Assembly: GCF_964204645.1 (NCBI RefSeq)
Contig: NC_134034.1
Location: 9,173,414 to 9,237,413, forward strand
From: Tubulanus polymorphus
Taxonomy: Eukaryota; Nemertea; Palaeonemertea; Tubulaniformes; Tubulanidae
Direction of reading: 5' to 3'
Length of the DNA stretch: 64,000 nucleotides
The position numbers and the translations under genes were made by a program. Below the pieces are notes generated by a model. It saw nothing but the letters and a program-made list of their open reading frames with translations, was not told where the DNA came from and made no database searches. Positions 58,529-64,000 of this stretch are shown here, piece after piece; positions within the stretch are counted from its first letter, which is position 1; the number at the start of each line of letters is the position of its first letter.

Positions 58529-58529
<1 letters not shown>

Positions 58530-58586
<57 letters not shown>
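58530..58586. repeat. TA dinucleotide microsatellite
   Basis: About 28 uninterrupted TA units inside the nested element. Confidence 0.95.
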
Positions 58587-58588
<2 letters not shown>

Positions 58589-59364
58589 GGTATATATATG
58601 CCAATGAGTCAACACATTTACAATGGACAAAAATTTTCCACAACTTTAAATGTTCCTATATTAAAATAATTAGCATATTTTTTATGTAACTAATCGACAC
58701 CACATTTGTGCTGTGTAATGATCCCAATAACCATTATCAAAAATACATCATATACATGTTATATGGAGTATTAGACAAAAACATTAAGTCAAAAAGCAGT
58801 AAGTGAAAGAGAAAAAAGCATGTTGCACCCCCCAACAAAAATATGTTTTGGTATTAAGTCCATTCAAGTCAAGCATTTATAGAATTAAAAATATAACCAG
58901 AAAATTATAGTTTAAGTAGGCTAGGCCAAGCAAAACTGGCAGCTTGTCAAAGCGGCATCATAGGGGGGGGGGGGGGGCGATGAAGCATCTGCCCCCCATA
59001 ATTTTGGGTACGACCTAATTTTTTGTAATGATCACCATTAGGCTATATATTGTGATTTCGCTGAAATTAAATGAAGTGGTTTGCCCCAATAATACCCGTA
59101 ATTCCGGTGACGCGCGCCTGCATGTATTAGCCTATAGACATACGATCATATCGAAAAACAGTACAGGAAGGCTTATTCGTACTGGTGCATATATGCTGTT
59201 TGCGAGGCCATATGTCAACACGACAAGTGTTTTCTTAACACAACACTCATCAGCTTATAAGTTATTATACTGTACTATAGGCCTAGATAGATAGAACAGA
59301 AAACAATTAACAAGACTAGAGTCAGAGAGACATTAAAATTACGGTAAAAGATAAACATACCACC

Positions 59365-59517
59365 ACAATATTCAGAGAAATTTTCCTTCCACCAGACGCA
59401 CCACTTAGTTCTTGACTTCAATTCGTGTTCATTGATGAGTGATGACACCGCCATAAAATCATGACAATCATGACGACAATAAGACGGATCGGAAGATGAA
59501 GTTGAATCGTCCGCCAT
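59365..59517 (-). CDS. Possible first exon, MADDSTSSSD
   Basis: A short frame from an ATG at 59517, just inside the right inverted repeat, encodes a Ser/Asp-rich start, CRHDCHD, and KWCVWWKENFSEYC, ending at a GTATGT donor-like site. It may be the first exon of the lost transposase or of a captured gene. No family was recognised. Confidence 0.35.
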
Positions 59518-59854
59518 TTTAGGTACGTAGGTAAAGTCTAAATGTATAATTTGCAGACCGAAATGAAGGTGACTCCCAGCCATCTGAAATAGTCAGACCC
59601 CTCGGGGATGAACAAATGAAGATCGTCGATCATCGGGCCAAACTCCACCCTCAACTTACAAGTTTGATTGAGAGAAAATGAGGAAAAACGAAGTAAATTG
59701 CTTTAAAAAGACATTTTGTCAATCCGTAATATATCAATTTTTTCCGTACTCTCTGGTGAAAATATCCGTAATGATTTTTCAAAAAACGGAACCCCGTATT
59801 TTGTCACGATTTTCCGGAACTGTTACGGAAAAATCAGAACGGTTGGCAGCTCTG

Positions 59855-60812
59855 CATATAGATAAAATTTCTAATTAATTTGAAACTGAATTCAATGAAA
59901 GAAAAAATAGTTTATTAGAAAAAATAAAATATGAGAAAACGTTACCAGATAATAAAGAAACAGTTGAAAAGTTAGAAAAACAATATAATGAATTAACAAG
60001 AAAAACATATTATTGTAAATATTGTAAATTGATTATTACAACAAGTAATTCAAATCTACATAATAGAACAATAAAACATAAAGAAAACGTAAGAAAATAC
60101 CAGGAGCTTAATGAAGATTTATTACCAATAAATTATAAACGAAAATGTCCACAATGTAGTTATGCGACCTTAAGGCAAGAAGGTACTGTGTTATTTTGTA
60201 ATGAATGTGGATGGCAAAAGAATTTATGGGGTGAAGAAAAAACGAGATTTTCTCATAGAACCAAAATTAAATAATCTTGATGAAATTTTTAAAATATTTT
60301 CTATAGAAGATCATACACCAGAATATAAGCAATGGCTTGAAAAAATGAAAATAATAGAAAATGAAAATGGTGAAATAACTAAAAAAGATATTATAAAAAC
60401 AATTATTCCATCAACATTTAACACAAAACAAAAGAAAATGTATTTATATTTATTATTTAACGATTATTATGAAAAACCGAAATTAACAGAAGAAGATATG
60501 GAAAAGATAAAAAAAATATTCAAACAAATATTAATGTATCATTTGGAAAATAGAATAACAGATTCAATTAATTATGAATTCTTTTTAAATAAGATTGTAA
60601 ATTATTTAAACATAGATATTATAATTCCATTTGACGAATTAACAAACAAAAAGAAACAAAGAGAGCGAGATGAAATGTGGTACAAGATAGAACTATATTT
60701 AAATGAGAAAAATGAAATGGAAGAACCTAAACAAATTATACAAGAACAATTAAATGAAAATGAAGAAGCCAATAGTGATTTCGAGTATGATGATATTGAT
60801 TTTATGTTTTAA
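59855..60812 (+). pseudogene. Polinton zinc-finger/zinc-ribbon protein, 3' part
   Basis: After the hAT insertion the frame continues through one TAA (about 59873), a charged helix, another finger (YYCKYCKL with two His) and a zinc ribbon, CPQCSYATLRQEGTVLFCNECGW. A shift near 60235 leads into a 190-codon helical domain (60240-60812) ending in an acidic tail (EEANSDFEYDDIDFMF). A ribbon followed by helices and a conserved-looking RERDEMWYKIE segment recalls viral late transcription factors of the VLTF3 type, but this is a weak impression. The stop overlaps the stop of the convergent polymerase gene. Confidence 0.55.
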
Positions 60813-63800
60813 TGGCCATAAGGTAATGTTTTTATACCATCATCTAAAATATGCCTTTTATCATCAAATGGATTTAAACTAGTTTTTTCAACTTCATTAA
60901 TGTACATCTCGTGATCTTCTGATCTTAAACAATTCATTTTATGTTTCATTACAATTGATTTATATAAACACTTGAAATTCTATATGTTTATCAACCACAT
61001 GTTTTGTTATTCCTTTTAACTTTTTAGCTTCATGATCTTTTGTTCTATAACTATACATTTTACTTCTTATCCCAACAAATTCAATCATTTCATCACCCCC
61101 TAATTCATCTTTAAATTAACCAGGAATGTTTTTATTATCATTGCTAAATAGTTCATGATCTTTGGGATAATTGCTAAAATCAAAATGATGTTTTAAAGTT
61201 TTTAAGTCTTTTGTTAATTGGAATTAATGGGAACCCAGAATTGAATGTTCCATCATCTGTTGATAAATCATAAACATAGTCAGTTGGGTTATATATTTCA
61301 AATAAATCTTTAACTTCTTCTGTTAACTCATTTTCTACATGGCTTAAATTAAAGCAATTTGGTTTAGATTTAATCAATCCAATATTCATATTAATCCTAA
61401 TGAACTGCATAATATATTCAATCCTGATATAGCAACTTTTCCTTTTTGAGCTAAAGATATTGTTTTGCGGTTTTTGAAACTTTTTGAACCATCTGCAGCA
61501 TAGAATCCAATGAAGAACCATTTTCTTAAATTATTTTTTGCATTTAATACATAATCTGGAACTATCTTTTCTTTTGTTGAAGTATTACTTTTAACTATTG
61601 CATGAATATAGAATTCATCATTATATTTTATAGCAAAATCTTTAGGATTATTTACAAGTATTCTATAAACTGCTGTTGATTTCATAACATCCATGATTTT
61701 AAATGTTTTATTTGGATAAACTTCTTCACAGAATTTCTTAATTCTTTCTAATAATTTTAAGTCTTGATTGCATAAATACCAACAATATTGAGTGCGATTA
61801 ACATAATTATACACACCTGCTGAACCATCACCCATGAAAAATCCTTTGATAAAATATTCTTTTTCTTCTAATGTTTCGGGTTCTATATTATAAATATTAT
61901 CAATAATTTCATCGAATGACATATGATTCATTCTTTGGAAAAATCTTTTATGTAATAATTCATCTCCAATTTCTATATCAGTTGGTTTTATTTCATCGCC
62001 ATTTCGTTTAATTAAACTATGATCTTCTGTAACATCTACAAATCCAAATTTAGTTCTTACTCTATAGATTTTCTTATTTGTTTTATGTCTAATAATATTC
62101 TTTAATTTTTTCCATCCATTTCTTGTCCAAACATCCATTAAACCATTTATTTGTATTAATTCTTTTTCACCATATGAAATATAACATTCATTTTGTTTTG
62201 GATTTATTTCTGAAATTCTTCTTATCAATATTTTATCATTACATTTTTATAATATTGGGGTGTCAGCTGTTACAGAATCAAAATATAATATTTCAATATG
62301 CTTTTCCCCAAAAAGTGGTTGTAAAACATTATAATAAAAATCATACATTAATAATTTTGATACTTCTAAAACAGTTGAACCAATGAATATAGGTTTATCA
62401 AATTTCATTGACGTTCTTTTTAATTTAACTGCTGTTAAATAATCTTCAAATCTTTTATTTCCTAAATGTCTAGGACTTGATTGTAAATGTCTTAATCTTT
62501 CAGAATTATTTACTAATTCAATATCATTTCTATTTCTAATATTTTCACATGTTTTACCATGAAAACTATTGTTCATTAATTTGAAGAAATCTTTTTCAAA
62601 ATCTGTTTTTGATATGGTTCTCTGTTGAGTATTGAAATCTTTTCTTTAATTTCATTCCTTGTTTTAGATAAAATTTTAACATTCTATAATGAACAATATA
62701 ATTGTATTTATTATTTTGAGTAAGTATTAATTTTTCTGTAAAAACATGATCTTTCGGTTTTATTTTCTTCTGGTATTCACTTAAATAACTATCATCTACA
62801 GTTAAATGTTCTGGGCAATAAGGTAAGTTTCTTGTTTTAAACTTTATATTTTCAGGATATTCTAAATCAACTACAAAGAAATAACCAATTGGTGCTTCAT
62901 CTTCTAAACTCATAATTGCGCTTTCCCAATCAGTTTTATCACCATTTTCAACTTCTGTTAATATAAAATTTTTATATGGTTGAGGTTGCATCATTGCCCA
63001 ACCATATAAATTATTGGCGTCAATATATAATAATTTATATTCATCATTTGCTTTAAAATATCTCCCATAACACCACTAATTCCACCTCTAATTGATTTTT
63101 CAAATAATAAAACCATATCTGGTTCTTTTAATAAATCTAATTCTACATTTGTATATTTTAAACCACATTGCCAGGTTAAACCAGGACTAGAGTAGCATTA
63201 ACAAGGATCAACATTAAAATGATTCAAATTAACTTCTCTAAATTTTTCAAATATGTCAGCCAATATCATAACATCTGATTTTAAATATAAATCAACTAAT
63301 TCACCATGATTTTTCATCTTAAAATGGTTCCAAATATTTAATGTTCTATTAAACACTTCGTCTTTCACATACTCCTCTTTTAATTGATCATAAAATTGAT
63401 CTTTTAATAATTCTGTTACATTAAAATCATTGTGTGTTTTATAAAATGAATAAGGAATTGCGCCTTTATATCTCAATAATTTAAAATCTTGTTCATTTGG
63501 ATAATAATATCGAGTTATAACAAAATCATTATCAACTAAACTTTTTGATAAATTATCTAATGAACTTGCTAGAAATCTATAAGAATCTAAAAATCTAATG
63601 CAACCAAATTGAAATGAAATATAATTTTCAGATTTTTTAGCTAATAGTTTAAAATCATATTTTCTTACATTTACACCACTCATAGCATTATATTCTTCTA
63701 TTTCTTGATAAATTGCGCCCAATTTCTTTGATAATTGTTTTATAAATAGATGGGTATCATAGCCTGATAAATTATGAAATAATATTGGTACGAAATTAAC

Positions 63801-64000
63801 TTTCTTAGCTTGTAAATTGCAATCTTCATGAGCAGCTCCACGATATTTTGAATTTAAATGATCATGATCTCTAACTTCTTTATCAAATGAATAAAAACGT
63901 TTTTCACAATAACAACAATGAGTTGCATAATTAAAATCAATTTCATCTTCTTTTGTCATAACTATTCTTTTATTTTTGTTTAATAATTTTGCAAAATCAC
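60809..64000 (-). pseudogene. Polinton protein-primed DNA polymerase B, intein-containing, partial
   Basis: The gene enters from the right edge and ends at TAA 60809-60811. The exonuclease domain has FHNLSGYD (63756-63779) and SDVMILAD (63255-63278). The polymerase domain has DANNLYG (63001-63021, motif A), NNSFHGK (about 62553-62573, motif B) and YFD at about 62277-62285 (first half of motif C). After the intein, the C-terminal region resumes near 61220 (DFSNYPKDHE, ELGGDEMIEFVG) and ends with DDKRHILDDGIKTLPYGH. Breaks: TAA just after VDPC (63198), shifts near 63060, 62600 and 61220, a stop near 61120, and one near 60970. It would replicate the element from a terminal protein. Confidence 0.85.
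61220..62276 (-). pseudogene. Intein with LAGLIDADG homing endonuclease in polymerase B
   Basis: About 350 codons that do not belong to the polymerase split its YxDTDS motif after YFD. The insert starts SVTADTPIL (Ser1 at 62274-62276; splicing block A). VDVTEDHSLI (about 62004-62033) is block B with the T-x-x-H pair. FIKGFFMGDGSAG (about 61820) and FFIGFYAADGSKS (about 61490) are two LAGLIDADG motifs with their acidic residues. YVYDLSTDDGTF (61243-61278) is block F. A normal intein cuts itself out of the precursor and its nuclease spreads it to empty alleles. Here a TAA follows block A (62247-62249), a frameshift lies near 61400, and the C-terminal junction (His-Asn plus the TDS of motif C) is missing, so it is dead. 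Confidence 0.85.

Larger units (their letters stand above)
57829..59600. mobile_element. Nested element with 75-bp inverted repeats and 9-bp duplication
   Basis: Ends start GGGTCTGACTATTTCAGATG and match each other inverted, exactly for 45 bases and with few differences to about 75. CTCGGGGAT flanks both sides (57820-57828, 59601-59609). A 9-base duplication fits Merlin or MuDR types; the family is not settled. It lacks a transposase and is 1.77 kb, so it is non-autonomous. It holds a TA microsatellite and a poly-G run near 58962. Confidence 0.85.
56438..59854. mobile_element. hAT transposon inside the Polinton
   Basis: The ends are perfect 14-base inverted repeats, CAGAGCTGCCAACC. CATATA flanks both sides (56432-56437 and 59855-59860), a 6-base duplication. 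It holds a transposase gene and a nested second element (57829-59600). Most hAT elements duplicate 8 bases; families with 5 or 6 exist. Confidence 0.85.
53331..64000. mobile_element. Polinton/Maverick, decayed and incomplete
   Basis: An AT-rich block with protein-primed DNA polymerase B, penton-type minor capsid, major capsid start and small membrane-protein genes, a gene set found only in Polintons and their viral relatives. The left break is inside the capsid gene, so it is a rearrangement and not a true terminus. The right side runs off the window. Integrase, packaging ATPase and protease are not seen here. Confidence 0.85.

Overview
This is animal nuclear DNA, most likely from a marine or aquatic invertebrate. 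The genes have GT-AG introns, and the window is packed with the transposon mix typical of such genomes: DIRS-like, Penelope, Helitron, Kolobok, ISL2EU, piggyBac, hAT, CACTA-like and Polinton/Maverick elements, tRNA-type SINEs, MITEs and minisatellites. The species cannot be named from the sequence. All family assignments come from reading motifs by eye; no search was run.

Layout. 172-4531 (-): a multi-exon ubiquitin-specific protease, the only convincing host gene. 5.8-14.9 kb: two tyrosine-recombinase (DIRS-like) retrotransposons, one next to or inside the other, with a minisatellite. 16.1-20.5 kb: a hAT transposon joined head to tail with a CACTA-like transposase. 20.8-25.95 kb: a Kolobok fragment, then an ISL2EU-type unit with two divergent genes (SWIM-YqaJ on -, THAP-DDE on +) that contains a tandem duplication and a MITE. 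25.95-about 31 kb: a Helitron inserted into the ISL2EU transposase, with a 1,405-codon RepHel frame interrupted by only two stops. 31-35 kb: noncoding DNA with tandem repeats. 35.0-40.6 kb: a second ISL2EU-type copy split by a complete Kolobok element (35639-39585, TTAA target duplication) that carries a THAP transposase and a divergent gene related to the P2X7 receptor ballast domain. 40.7-42.5 kb: a Penelope reverse transcriptase. 43.3-46.1 and 48.3-53.3 kb: two copies of a CACTA-like element; the second holds a piggyBac (49649-52938) whose empty site is preserved in the first. 46.3-48 kb: SINEs and tandem repeats.

53.3-64 kb is a decayed, AT-rich Polinton (Maverick), a virus-like self-synthesising transposon. 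It has a truncated major capsid gene, several small membrane-protein genes, a penton-type minor capsid gene, a zinc-finger/zinc-ribbon gene and a protein-primed DNA polymerase B that runs off the window. The zinc gene is split by a hAT element, which itself holds a third element with 9-bp target duplications. The polymerase contains an intein with two LAGLIDADG motifs, placed inside the catalytic YxDTDS motif, the site used by inteins of giant-virus polymerases. This is the most unusual object in the window.

Within the Polinton, the polymerase would copy the element, the capsid genes suggest a virion stage, and the zinc protein may regulate transcription or pack DNA. The integrase, ATPase and protease expected of the family are not in the window. 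Most elements are broken, so the region looks like a graveyard of successive insertions whose order can be read from the nesting.
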